This document shows positions 1-7,132 of a DNA stretch of 27,366 bases, piece by piece. The notes below the pieces were generated by a model. The model ran no database searches and had not been told where the DNA came from. It worked only from the letters and a program-made list of their open reading frames with translations. The translations under genes and the position numbers were made by a program. Numbering within the stretch: position 1 is the stretch's first letter; each line of letters begins with the position of its first letter. Location: positions 1 through 27,366 of IMG/VR virus record IMGVR_UViG_3300044616_001345. One strand, given 5' to 3'. This DNA is from a virus.

Positions 1-129
1 ATTGTGAATGTAAGGGGCAATACGAATTTGGGTTTCGCCCGGATCGGGTTTCCAAATGTTTGATGTGCGATTGTTTGTGTTTTTCAAAGAGTTCAAACGA
101 CTCTTGATTGCATCGAGGTTAATACTCAT
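1..129 (-). CDS. gp32-like single-stranded DNA-binding protein (N-terminal part only)
   Basis: Translating the minus strand from the ATG at 129 gives 43 open codons that run off the left edge, so this is the 5' part of a gene. The protein starts MSINLDAIKSRLNSLKNTNN and continues with a W-K-P-x-P-G-E-T-Q-I-R-I-x-P pattern. T4 gp32 has a similar layout: a basic N-terminal self-interaction segment, then a W-K...G...(V/I)-I-R-(F/I)-x-P strand at the start of its OB-fold core. A good ribosome binding site, GGAGA, precedes the ATG by about 6 nt. gp32-type proteins coat single-stranded DNA during replication, recombination and repair. The zinc site and acidic C-terminus expected of the family would lie outside the window. 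The 178-nt gap upstream holds a terminator and a promoter-like motif, so the gene is probably transcribed separately from the genes to its right. Family assignment is by eye from 43 residues. Confidence 0.72.
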   Translation of the reverse strand, partial: MSINLDAIKSRLNSLKNTNNRTSNIWKPDPGETQIRIAPYIHN

Positions 130-247
130 GCTGTTTCTCCAAATGTGTAATGAATAATGATTAAATGTTACTAAAAGAATGTTAGTCCTAATAGAACAAT
201 ACTAATATACGAATTTAATGTTTAATAAGCAAGCAATTTTTTCTATA

Positions 248-256
248 AATAAATAT
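248..256 (-). promoter_or_regulatory. ATATTTAT(A/T) intergenic motif, copy 1 (gp32-like gene)
   Basis: The minus strand reads ATATTTATT here, directly after the terminator stem. The overlapping plus strand at 244-251 reads TATAAATA. The site is 119 nt before the gp32-like ATG, the most distant copy. Its role as a promoter is inferred from recurrence across the window. Confidence 0.4.
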
Positions 257-276
257 GGGGAATCCAAAGATCCCCC
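257..276 (-). terminator. Hairpin terminator after the ParB-like gene
   Basis: On the minus strand, GGGGGATC pairs with GATTCCCC (8 bp, one G-U pair) around the loop TTTG. The stem is followed by ATATTTATTTAT, a U-rich but not uniform tract. It sits 31 nt after the stop codon of the ParB-like gene and separates that gene from the gp32-like gene. Confidence 0.65.
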
Positions 277-307
277 ATTATGTAATTTTTTAGTTGGCAA
301 TTTACTA

Positions 308-1147
308 TCACTTTTTGTTATATGTCATAAGTTTTTTCAATCTACGAACAAATGTTTCTGGCAATTTCTCAACATTGAAAGTGTTATCAACCCATTGTGG
401 AGCATCATCTGTTTGGGGCATAACGTCACGCTTTGGTGCACCTGCAACCGGCTTACTTTTAGATTTTAAGAGCTTAACATTTTCCCAAATGTAATTCGCA
501 ACAGCTTCTGGTGTATCACCTTTTCCATATTTCTTGAACACTTCAACAACTGGTTCTTGTATATTATCTATAACATATTTTTTTAGCTCGCCTTGACCAA
601 CAGTAAACAAATTGACACCACCACCAGATGCTTTGGGAACATCTCCAGTTTGAGCTGCAATACCAAGTTGTGTTGCTTTAAGTGCCTCCATTGGTTCTTT
701 AATATCTGTCAAATCCATTGCCTTTATTTTTGCTTCTGGATTTATACAAAATACTTGTGACCATCTATGGTGTCCATCAATAACAAATGTTCCACCGCCA
801 CCGGTAACTATAGATCTTCCTGCTGGAGCAACAACCCCGCCTTTCAAGGAAGCTTCTGCACTTGCGGGATCTTTAAGTGGATAACTCAAAGAATTATCCA
901 TTACCACTTCATTTTGAGTTGGTCTTAAATCCGTGCAGACAGGTGTCATTGCGGATGTTTTTACAGGTGCTTTGTCAGACAATTTTTCTATCGCTGCAAT
1001 AAATTTTGGATCGTTTACGTGTTTACCCAGAGAAGCAACGAATTGTTTGTAATCCTTTTTCAGAATAGTTTTCAATATGTTTTTTCCCTTGTCTTCGTTA
1101 AGTTTCATTTTAACTTCATTTACTATTTTTTTCAATGAATTTTTCAT
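308..1147 (-). CDS. ParB/sulfiredoxin-fold protein (IDGHHRW family), phage accessory
   Basis: The protein is about 279 residues. Near residues 124-129 it carries I-D-G-H-H-R-W, the characteristic loop of the ParB/Srx nucleotide-binding fold (usual form DGHHR). It is preceded by a candidate substrate strand (D-L-R-P-T-Q-N-E) and a K-G-G-V segment. Family members include DNA partition NTPases, nucleases and phosphotransferases, so the fold does not give the reaction. The N-terminal 50 residues are lysine-rich and helical. I chose the start at 1147, because GGGAG lies about 6 nt upstream of that ATG. An ATG at 1159, overlapping the previous stop as TAATG, would add four residues (MGVI) but has no ribosome binding site. 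The gene follows the alpha/beta hydrolase directly and ends before a terminator. The asparagine- and proline-poor C-terminus has no domain I recognise. No partner centromere or ParA-like gene is in the window, so a role in partition is not supported. Confidence 0.72.
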   Translation of the reverse strand: MKNSLKKIVNEVKMKLNEDKGKNILKTILKKDYKQFVASLGKHVNDPKFIAAIEKLSDKAPVKTSAMTPVCTDLRPTQNEVVMDNSLSYPLKDPASAEASLKGGVVAPAGRSIVTGGGGTFVIDGHHRWSQVFCINPEAKIKAMDLTDIKEPMEALKATQLGIAAQTGDVPKASGGGVNLFTVGQGELKKYVIDNIQEPVVEVFKKYGKGDTPEAVANYIWENVKLLKSKSKPVAGAPKRDVMPQTDDAPQWVDNTFNVEKLPETFVRRLKKLMTYNKK

Positions 1148-1158
1148 AATCACTCCCA

Positions 1159-1803
1159 TTATATCGTATTTACAAATTCTTCTTGTATTTTAAGTTCTTC
1201 ATCTGTTGCCTTTCCGGTTGCACCCCAATCAGGAAGAACTGACATTATGTGAAATGCCTTAGCACTTCTGACATCTTTCATCCATTTACCAGATGTTGGG
1301 TTATCTTTGTTTTTTAATATATTCACATGATTTAGTCCTGGAAATACATATAAAGGCATACCACTTTCTTTTGCAAGCATAACCGAATGTTTTAATGGAA
1401 CTATATTATCACTACCACCATGAATGATTGCACCATTGCCACTAATTTCTGATCCAGTTAATGATACAGTAGGCCATTGTCTATTCCATGCAGGTGCAAC
1501 AAGATAAACTGTATCTGGTTTTTTTGCACCCATTGATAATGCTTGGAGAAGTATTGCTCCACCCCTTGAATATGCAATCAAAGTTTTTGGAGATTCCTCA
1601 TTCAAATACAATATTGCCTTTTCAATATCTTCAGTTGTTATTTTTGTTGAATCGGAAAATGCAGGACAACCGGTATCTTGGTCTGGATTTGTCCATTCGA
1701 TATTACACGCATCCACTCTCATGTCCTGTGGTTTCATACCAAAACCATGAAACGCACCTTTATCTATACCAATTTCTTTCAGTATATCTAAAAGTTTTAT
1801 CAT
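1159..1803 (-). CDS. Alpha/beta hydrolase-fold protein with intact Ser-Asp-His triad
   Basis: This 214-residue protein has the elements of a small alpha/beta hydrolase. The nucleophile elbow is A-Y-S-R-G-G (Ser79). A late strand ends in H-G-G-S-D-N-I-V-P (Asp132). The catalytic histidine is probably His159 in P-G-L-N-H-V-N. The elbow is A-x-S-x-G rather than the common G-x-S-x-G. Such enzymes cleave ester, amide or thioester bonds; the substrate cannot be told from sequence. The N-terminus, MIKLLDILKEIG, is an amphipathic helix ending in L-K-E, similar in style to the capsid-targeting peptides of T4 internal proteins, which are cut after L/I-x-E; this resemblance is speculative. The ATG overlaps the previous gene's stop as ATGA, which suggests coupled translation. 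There is no signal peptide. A lid domain seems absent, consistent with a minimal hydrolase. Confidence 0.75.
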   Translation of the reverse strand: MIKLLDILKEIGIDKGAFHGFGMKPQDMRVDACNIEWTNPDQDTGCPAFSDSTKITTEDIEKAILYLNEESPKTLIAYSRGGAILLQALSMGAKKPDTVYLVAPAWNRQWPTVSLTGSEISGNGAIIHGGSDNIVPLKHSVMLAKESGMPLYVFPGLNHVNILKNKDNPTSGKWMKDVRSAKAFHIMSVLPDWGATGKATDEELKIQEEFVNTI

Positions 1804-2408
1804 TTATATCTACCAGAAATCATATGAGTTCTAACTATTTCTTTTATTTTTTTACGAAGTTTATTCTTCATTCTCTCACTAACTTTTTTTTCTGCAGGTT
1901 CTTCATCTGGAACGGATTCTGGTTCTTCTACGGTTAAAAGTGATTCAACATCAGAATCTATTTTTTCTGAAATTTTTTCTGAAACATGGTTTATTTCAGA
2001 TGAAATAGTATCTAGTAATTCAAAATCAGCATCAGTCAATCTTCTTTTTATGTAAAGAGATATTTTCTCAATAAGTTTTTGAATATCTTTTTCATGTAAT
2101 TCTTTTTCATTTTCGGCATAAGGCATATCCTTTATCTTTTGTAAAGCCGAAAATAAAGAAGTCAATTGTGGATTGCCAAAAAATCTAGATGATAATGATT
2201 CCAATTTATCTTTATTTTCACCGTAAACTTCAGATGCTACAAGTTTTTTAAACCAAGATTTTACTATTTCCGGATTTTCTTGTGGAAAAATCACACGAAT
2301 ATAACTTTTTATCTTTGCAATAGATCTAGATGCGTCTATCAATACGATATAGCTAAATGGGCTAACTGCAGAAGAAGTTATCGATTCATTTATTTTTTTC
2401 TTTTTCAT
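1800..2408 (-). CDS. Unknown protein, charged, helical/coiled-coil C-terminal half
   Basis: I do not recognise this 202-residue protein. Residues 1-60 contain a hydrophobic stretch (SYIVLIDASRSIAKIKSYIR) too polar for a clear membrane segment. The rest is rich in Lys, Glu and Ser and likely helical. A Glu/Pro-rich linker lies near residues 160-175 (E-E-P-E-S-V-P-D-E-E-P) and a strongly basic segment follows (R-M-K-N-K-L-R-K-K-I-K). A GAGAAA ribosome binding site precedes the ATG. It lies 9 nt after the previous gene and overlaps the next by 4 nt (ATGA), so it belongs to a translationally coupled run. An acidic linker next to a basic tail could suit an internal or scaffolding-type virion protein, but nothing decisive supports this. 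Confidence 0.6.
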   Translation of the reverse strand: MKKKKINESITSSAVSPFSYIVLIDASRSIAKIKSYIRVIFPQENPEIVKSWFKKLVASEVYGENKDKLESLSSRFFGNPQLTSLFSALQKIKDMPYAENEKELHEKDIQKLIEKISLYIKRRLTDADFELLDTISSEINHVSEKISEKIDSDVESLLTVEEPESVPDEEPAEKKVSERMKNKLRKKIKEIVRTHMISGRYK

Positions 2409-2417
2409 TGTTGTTTC

Positions 2418-2756
2418 TCAAGGCATTAGTGTTATTTTCAAACCGTTTTGGATAAGATATAGACTAATGCTAGTTTTTTTGTTAAAAAAATGTAATTTTC
2501 CAGATATTGGTTTCTTGTATTGATAACCCATAGATTTCAATGCATTTATTATTTCATTTTCTTTGTATGCACTCGCATCAATAACGTTATCTGGTAATAT
2601 AGTTATGTTACCTAACTTAACTTTTAATTCTTCAAATATAGCATCAAATCCAGTTCCCTCTGAAACTTCCATTCTTTCCAATATATTTTTAACTATAATA
2701 TTGGATATTTTTTCTACCAAAATATTTGTAGTATTTTTTTTCATGTTTTTATCCAT
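2418..2756 (-). CDS. Small unknown protein
   Basis: A protein of 112 residues (108 if translation starts at the fifth codon). It has an N-terminal helix rich in Ile, Val and Asn and a mixed alpha/beta-looking C-terminal half ending in short hydrophobic strands (S-I-S-L-Y-L-I and L-K-I-T-L-M). I find no recognisable motif. Two in-frame ATGs compete: the one at 2756 has a poor upstream region, while the one at 2744 has GGAT about 6 nt upstream. The second may be the true start. The gene follows the preceding stop by 18 nt, a gap that includes a copy of the ATATTTAT motif. Confidence 0.5.
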   Translation of the reverse strand: MDKNMKKNTTNILVEKISNIIVKNILERMEVSEGTGFDAIFEELKVKLGNITILPDNVIDASAYKENEIINALKSMGYQYKKPISGKLHFFNKKTSISLYLIQNGLKITLMP

Positions 2757-2766
2757 TGGTATATCT

Positions 2767-2775
2767 AATAAATAT
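2767..2775 (-). promoter_or_regulatory. ATATTTAT(A/T) intergenic motif, copy 2
   Basis: The minus strand reads ATATTTATT immediately after, and overlapping, the TGA stop of the upstream gene. It leaves only 11 nt to the first ATG (2756) or 22 nt to the second (2744). This is too close for an ordinary promoter serving 2756, a further hint that 2744 may be used. Confidence 0.35.
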
Positions 2776-3164
2776 CAAAAAGTATGAACTTTAACGAGAA
2801 AAATTTTAACTACACGGAAACCTTCTTTGTTTTTGAGAAGAGCACAATTTCTATATCTCTCCCATTCTATCGGATATTTTTTATCCAAAATACCGTTATT
2901 AAGATTCATAATCAGTTCATTGAGCGCATTTATAGTGTATATCGTATTTGTTTCCCTCTTTTGATGAACCATTATAGAATTTGGTAAAAATTTCTTATAC
3001 GAATCCATTATTATGTTGTATGATAATATAGCATCTTCACGGGTTTCAAACGATTTAAAATGAAATATTTTATTATTTAGTATTGAAAAATTTCTAGTTA
3101 TATCATCGATAGTTTCTTCAACTTGATGTTTACGAGTAAATGTGCATACTAATTGTGTTTTCAA
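2775..3164 (-). CDS. Conserved phage protein of unknown function (TIYTINALN-type)
   Basis: This protein is 129 residues. The stretch T-I-Y-T-I-N-A-L-N-E-L-I, followed by an N-G-x-L-D-K-x-Y-x-I-x-W segment, resembles a small protein I associate with marine T4-like phages, where it is also of unknown function; this is from memory and not verified. Its first part has alternating hydrophobic residues suggesting a small alpha/beta domain. The start is TTG at 3162-3164: no ATG lies upstream in frame, the first internal Met is about 50 codons in, and GAGAG precedes the TTG by about 8 nt. It sits between the polymerase-like gene and the small unknown gene, behind its own ATATTTAT motif. Confidence 0.6.
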   Translation of the reverse strand: MKTQLVCTFTRKHQVEETIDDITRNFSILNNKIFHFKSFETREDAILSYNIIMDSYKKFLPNSIMVHQKRETNTIYTINALNELIMNLNNGILDKKYPIEWERYRNCALLKNKEGFRVVKIFLVKVHTF

Positions 3165-3187
3165 TAATTTTCTCTCTTTTTTTATGA

Positions 3188-3208
3188 ATATTTACTTCAT
3201 ATAAATAT
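3188..3208 (-). promoter_or_regulatory. ATATTTATA motif, copy 3, within a 7-bp inverted repeat
   Basis: The minus strand reads ATATTTATA at 3208-3200. The first seven bases pair with TAAATAT at 3194-3188, making an inverted repeat with a 7-nt loop. The motif ends 35 nt before the TTG start of the next gene, the modal distance in this window. Confidence 0.5.
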
Positions 3209-3212
3209 GTTT

Positions 3213-4448
3213 TTAATTCTGAATAATGCTACCAAAAGTATCACCTTTGTAAATTTTTACTGACATATTATCAGTCTCAAATGCACTATGAAGAATGTCT
3301 ATCAATTCAGTTTCATCGGGATGAATATCAAATATAAAGGCATCGTATAAATACATCATAAATACGGATTGTCTATCCTTCAAATGTGGTAAAATAGTTT
3401 TTATCTTACGGACATTATATTCTGTTTCTAATGATTGCAATACATAGTTGAATACTTTATTTGGTGTTGCGTCCTGTATATCACGAAATAGTTTTTCATA
3501 AAACCAAGATTTAACCATACCTTCCGATTGGTATTGTTGATACATGGTATCAATCATTGCTTGAACAGTTTGAAAAAACGGATGATTCATAAACTCAGGA
3601 GTTATTGTGCCATAGATGTTTTGAAATACCTTACCTTTGAATTGATCATAATCCATATCAATTCCTAATTCATTCCGTATTTGTTCGTATGGATGATAGT
3701 CGAATTGATAATCTAATATCTTTGCCAACAACTTTATATGAAACGCATCGTAATCAAACTGAACAATCTTACCACCTTCAAATCTTGAACGAATTTTATC
3801 ACGAGTTCCGTCTTTCTTATTCATAGCAGAAAAGTTAAATCCACCCCAAGCATTACTTGGTCTGCCAGTTGCAGTATACCACATATAGTTTTGTTTTTTT
3901 ATTTCATCACCAACAAGAATATGATTTTTTTCTATCTCATGGAATACTTCTATGAAATCGTTACAATAGTTTACACATTTTTCTTTTTTGAACTCGAATG
4001 GTTTTAATCTCAATACATATTTTGAAATACCTCTTGCCCATTCCAATTGATTTGTCAATGGAATGACATGACCTAAATCTTCTATCTTGTAAAACTTGTT
4101 AGCAAGATATTCCATACCTTTTGGATAAAATTCTTGTGGATTGATGGGTGTTGTTGCATAATAATGTAGGTATGAATTTACATCAAAACCATCATTAAAA
4201 TCATTATTCATCAATACTTTTTTATTGAACACAAGAGATTTCGGATGTAGTTTTATTTCTTGTAGGGTTATATCTGTATCAATTTCATCTGGATGCGTAA
4301 AATTGATATATTGTTCTTCATCATTACCAAATGACAAATAAAGTCCTACAATAGCAACTTCTGATTGATGTTTGTTGGCATTACTTGTGATTGGCACACA
4401 AATACATGGTTTGTCTTGGAAATTTACTTTTTTATTTGTAACCATCAT
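3213..4448 (-). CDS. Stand-alone family A DNA polymerase-like protein with altered motifs
   Basis: This 411-residue protein matches the thumb-palm-fingers order of PolA polymerases by eye. Residues 193-222 (T-A-T-G-R-P-S...D-K-I-R-S-R-F) parallel the T-G-R-L-S...R-I-R-x-A-F segment before motif A. Motif A is V-Q-F-D-Y-D-A-F-H-I-K (D232), motif B is K-G-K-V-F-Q-N-I-Y-G (271-280), and motif C is M-Y-L-Y-D-A-F-I-F-D (D369). Departures from E. coli Pol I are visible: the motif A glutamate (E710) is His, the motif B arginine (R754) is Tyr, and motif C H-D-E is Y-D-A. The two essential aspartates and the motif B Lys, Phe and Tyr remain. Residues 30-90 resemble a decayed 3'-5' exonuclease domain without its D-x-E motif. 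The ATG overlaps the upstream structural gene by 17 nt, suggesting coupled late expression. It could be a replicative subunit with its exonuclease encoded elsewhere, a specialised or weak polymerase, or a structural relic. Confidence 0.72.
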   Translation of the reverse strand: MMVTNKKVNFQDKPCICVPITSNANKHQSEVAIVGLYLSFGNDEEQYINFTHPDEIDTDITLQEIKLHPKSLVFNKKVLMNNDFNDGFDVNSYLHYYATTPINPQEFYPKGMEYLANKFYKIEDLGHVIPLTNQLEWARGISKYVLRLKPFEFKKEKCVNYCNDFIEVFHEIEKNHILVGDEIKKQNYMWYTATGRPSNAWGGFNFSAMNKKDGTRDKIRSRFEGGKIVQFDYDAFHIKLLAKILDYQFDYHPYEQIRNELGIDMDYDQFKGKVFQNIYGTITPEFMNHPFFQTVQAMIDTMYQQYQSEGMVKSWFYEKLFRDIQDATPNKVFNYVLQSLETEYNVRKIKTILPHLKDRQSVFMMYLYDAFIFDIHPDETELIDILHSAFETDNMSVKIYKGDTFGSIIQN

Positions 4449-5094
4449 ATTTTGAAAATTCTCTATAATTAGTCAATGTCTTTGCTAATATAGGGAATTT
4501 TTTTGAATTTCGCAAAACAATTCTTCTGTTAGTATCTACTACACCGGCTTCAATTAATATATTATTATTATCATATACATCAAATTCAATACCGGTAATC
4601 TTCCAATTTATTTGCAATAAACCATAAATAAATTGATTCACACCCTTTCCCTGTGTTTCATATGTTTTTACTTGTTTTTCATCTATTTCAAAAAATACTC
4701 TGTTCGGTTCATTTCTTTTATAGACAAAATATCGTTTCATTATACCATCTTTTAGTTCATCGCCAGTTGGTTGTCTACGGACTGCAATTGGTGGTGTATA
4801 ATTAAAATAGTCAGTATTTATGCCACTAACCTTTGTTTTTCCCGATGGTAAAACTACATAGTGTTTCAAATCAAGATATTTTAAATAACTGGATTCTTTA
4901 TCAATGTATTCTGTTAGTTTTTTAGATCTAAAAGGATCCCATTCTTTTTCTGTAAAAACTTCTCCAGTTGTATACCTATGATAAAATCCTGTATATTCTT
5001 TCCAATCATCCAAATACATCCATTCCTTACCTTTTGTATAAAGGTCTTTGATTATTTGATTATCTGGATAATATATTTTTTTACGAAATGCCAT
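4432..5094 (-). CDS. Conserved phage structural protein, probably baseplate-associated
   Basis: A 220-residue protein. The N-terminal pattern Y-Y-P-D-N-Q-I-I-K-D-L-Y-T-K-G-K-E-W, followed by Y-T-G-F-Y-H-R-Y-T-T-G-E-V-F-T, resembles small proteins I recall beside baseplate genes in T4-like phages of aquatic bacteria; no function is established to my knowledge. The C-terminal half alternates strands and turns (I-T-G-I-E-F-D-V-Y-D-N-N-N-I-L-I-E), suggesting a compact beta domain. The gene begins 11 nt after the hub-like gene and overlaps the polymerase-like gene. The ribosome binding site is weak (TTTGGT), so it may depend on translation of the hub-like gene. Position argues for a baseplate part; it has no enzyme motif. 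Confidence 0.6.
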   Translation of the reverse strand: MAFRKKIYYPDNQIIKDLYTKGKEWMYLDDWKEYTGFYHRYTTGEVFTEKEWDPFRSKKLTEYIDKESSYLKYLDLKHYVVLPSGKTKVSGINTDYFNYTPPIAVRRQPTGDELKDGIMKRYFVYKRNEPNRVFFEIDEKQVKTYETQGKGVNQFIYGLLQINWKITGIEFDVYDNNNILIEAGVVDTNRRIVLRNSKKFPILAKTLTNYREFSKYDGYK

Positions 5095-5105
5095 TTTATA
5101 CCAAA

Positions 5106-7130
5106 TTACGAGCTAGCAGTTCCGACTGGAGAATTTGCATCCAATCTACAAACAGTATGTAAAGTTGTCTCCCAGATATGAGGAGTTATTTTGTGATCTA
5201 TTTTGGTTATTGCAAAAACCATTTCAGCATCAACATATTCTTTTGGCAATAAATTAGTTTTTATTATATTACCAAAACTAAATCCGGAAATACCATCTAT
5301 TGTTATACTCAATTCAACGGGATATATCACTTTGGTCAACCAGTGGGGTTTTTTACCCGATTCAATAGCGGAAACTTTTTTCAATCTCGATTGTAAACCT
5401 CTGTATGTTTCCGACCATTTTTCATTAAAACCATTGGATGCAAATGCTGCTAAATGTGCATCCATTTCATCTTGTGTTTTTTTAGGTTCTTCTGGTTTTT
5501 TATTTTGTGAAACCGGAGTATCGTTATTTGCATTTCTACTTCCTCTCGCCTTAGTAAATGCAGCTGCTGCCAATGGTCCAGGTGGTTTTGATGATATATT
5601 TATGTTTTTTATTAATGGTTTAAATATATTGCCTTCAAAAGGAAAAGGAGTTACGGAATCAGAATGCACGGATGATATATTAGTATCTTCTATTGAAAGA
5701 ATAGCTATTTCAAGATTATTATATTTACTCCGACCTTTCATTGTATCTGGATTATCACATAATACAGCAGAAAATTGGTACATATCTCCAGATGCAACAT
5801 TTATTCGTTTTAACACATCTTCAACAAATTTTGTTATATTTCTATAAGAAATGTTTGCAGCATTTTCTTGTATAAAATTTCTATATGTATCTTTTATGTA
5901 ATTAACCGAAATGAGTATTCCACCAATATTTATCAGCTCTGAATCTCTAGCACCGTTTTTAGTTATATTTACATCAAATTTATTTTTCCCATTCCACAGT
6001 TTTGCTGGATTGAAACCAAACGAGTTTGCAGTCCAAGCACCTGGTTTTACGCCACCATATGAACCCATTTGTTCACTTGGAAAAATAACATCTTGTGGAT
6101 ATGATGATTTTATGTTTGGTAGATGTTGTGTTGTGTTTCCATCAACTTGTAATTGAAATATTGATCCCAAACCGGGTGCACCACCTTTTTCAAACTGATC
6201 AATTAATGTATTGGTTGCCTGTACAAATCTTGTTACACTAGTATACCAAAATGTTTGAATATTTGCTCCACCAGAGTTTTCATCTGCATATGGCCAACCA
6301 ATACAAAGATAGTCTAAAATGTTATTTTTAGTTAATTCTTTGGCTACATAAGCGGTTTGTCCTGCTACAGACATCACAAAGTCTTTTGGGTTATTTTTGT
6401 TACTACCAGTTATTGCCGCCAAATCAGAATCTATTATACTTGCAATATTTATTCCAGCGATAGCAGCACCAGCACCATCGGTAGATTTTGAATTTGGATC
6501 TGTTTCCGCTTTTGTTTGATCTCCGGAAATACCAATTGATATGGATGCAGCAGATACTATTGAAACTTCAGCATTCATAGATAAGTCAATATTATATGAC
6601 CAGTTGAAGTTATTTATTATTCCGGTAAATGCTTGGTTATTTCGGAGTCCTCCTACTGACCATCCCCATGATAGTTGCACTTCTTTTCCTGGAACAAAAA
6701 ATAAATTTGAAACCTTTTGCATATTAAATGAATTTGTATTTTGTTTAGGCCAATATGTAAAATTAAACTTACCACGAAGCAAAGATCCAACAGTTCCATC
6801 GTTTGTAATATCTATCGATTGTAGTAATGGATAAGCCGGAACATTTCTTGTAGAATCATAAAGTGTTAGATTACCACTTTTATCAGTCATTGCCCTTGGT
6901 CCGTCAAATCCTAAAGCCATACCGTTTTTTCCACCTGCCTTTACATGACCATATGCGGTTTTTCTATAACTCCATTCTAATACTGCATCATTTACGCCAG
7001 ACCGTACTGTTGCACCAACATATTTTGCACGAGCTGCCAGTTCGTCTTTAACACCCTTATCAACTTGATTGTAGAATGGATTGTAATATTCTCCAGCAGC
7101 ACCACCTTTTGCTTTACTAAAATTAGGCAT
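5106..7130 (-). CDS. Baseplate hub protein, gp27-like
   Basis: This is a 674-residue structural protein. Residues 118-195 carry a hub-domain pattern: a strand R-G-K-F-N-F-T-Y-W, then N-L-F-F-V-P-G-K-E-V-Q-L-S-W-G-W-S, then F-T-G-I-I-N-N-F-N-W-S-Y-N. I associate this with gp27-type hub proteins, where such barrels join the tail tube to the puncturing spike. The last 80 residues (P-V-E-L-S-I-T-I-D-G-I-S-G-F then F-x-I-T-K-I-D-H-K-I) match the C-terminal domain common in these hubs. In between lies a Gly/Asn/Ser-rich, less conserved region with a Lys/Pro linker around residues 545-560. T4 gp27 is 391 residues, so this one is considerably longer. It starts 2 nt after the gp53-like gene's stop. 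No lysozyme domain is fused to it; the spike gene must be elsewhere. Confidence 0.7.
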   Translation of the reverse strand: MPNFSKAKGGAAGEYYNPFYNQVDKGVKDELAARAKYVGATVRSGVNDAVLEWSYRKTAYGHVKAGGKNGMALGFDGPRAMTDKSGNLTLYDSTRNVPAYPLLQSIDITNDGTVGSLLRGKFNFTYWPKQNTNSFNMQKVSNLFFVPGKEVQLSWGWSVGGLRNNQAFTGIINNFNWSYNIDLSMNAEVSIVSAASISIGISGDQTKAETDPNSKSTDGAGAAIAGINIASIIDSDLAAITGSNKNNPKDFVMSVAGQTAYVAKELTKNNILDYLCIGWPYADENSGGANIQTFWYTSVTRFVQATNTLIDQFEKGGAPGLGSIFQLQVDGNTTQHLPNIKSSYPQDVIFPSEQMGSYGGVKPGAWTANSFGFNPAKLWNGKNKFDVNITKNGARDSELINIGGILISVNYIKDTYRNFIQENAANISYRNITKFVEDVLKRINVASGDMYQFSAVLCDNPDTMKGRSKYNNLEIAILSIEDTNISSVHSDSVTPFPFEGNIFKPLIKNINISSKPPGPLAAAAFTKARGSRNANNDTPVSQNKKPEEPKKTQDEMDAHLAAFASNGFNEKWSETYRGLQSRLKKVSAIESGKKPHWLTKVIYPVELSITIDGISGFSFGNIIKTNLLPKEYVDAEMVFAITKIDHKITPHIWETTLHTVCRLDANSPVGTASS

Positions 7131-7132
7131 AG

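Larger units (their letters stand above)
130..307. other. Intergenic region upstream of the gp32-like gene
   Basis: This 178-nt AT-rich gap is the longest non-coding stretch in the window. It holds one hairpin terminator (257-276) and one copy of the ATATTTAT(A/T) motif (248-256). It also holds the ribosome binding site of the gp32-like gene just before 129. The motif lies about 119 nt from the start codon, much farther than in other gaps, so the gp32-like gene may use another promoter in between. I saw no open reading frame or structured RNA here beyond the hairpin. Confidence 0.6.

Noticed and set aside
1488-1937. Plus-strand frame of 149 codons
   Set aside because: It is antisense to the hydrolase and the 202-residue gene, spans their junction, and is Phe/Leu/Tyr-rich as expected of an AT-rich shadow.
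5203-5847. 214-codon plus-strand frame opposite the hub-like gene
   Set aside because: It is antisense to a well-supported structural gene and shows no recognisable motif or ribosome binding site.
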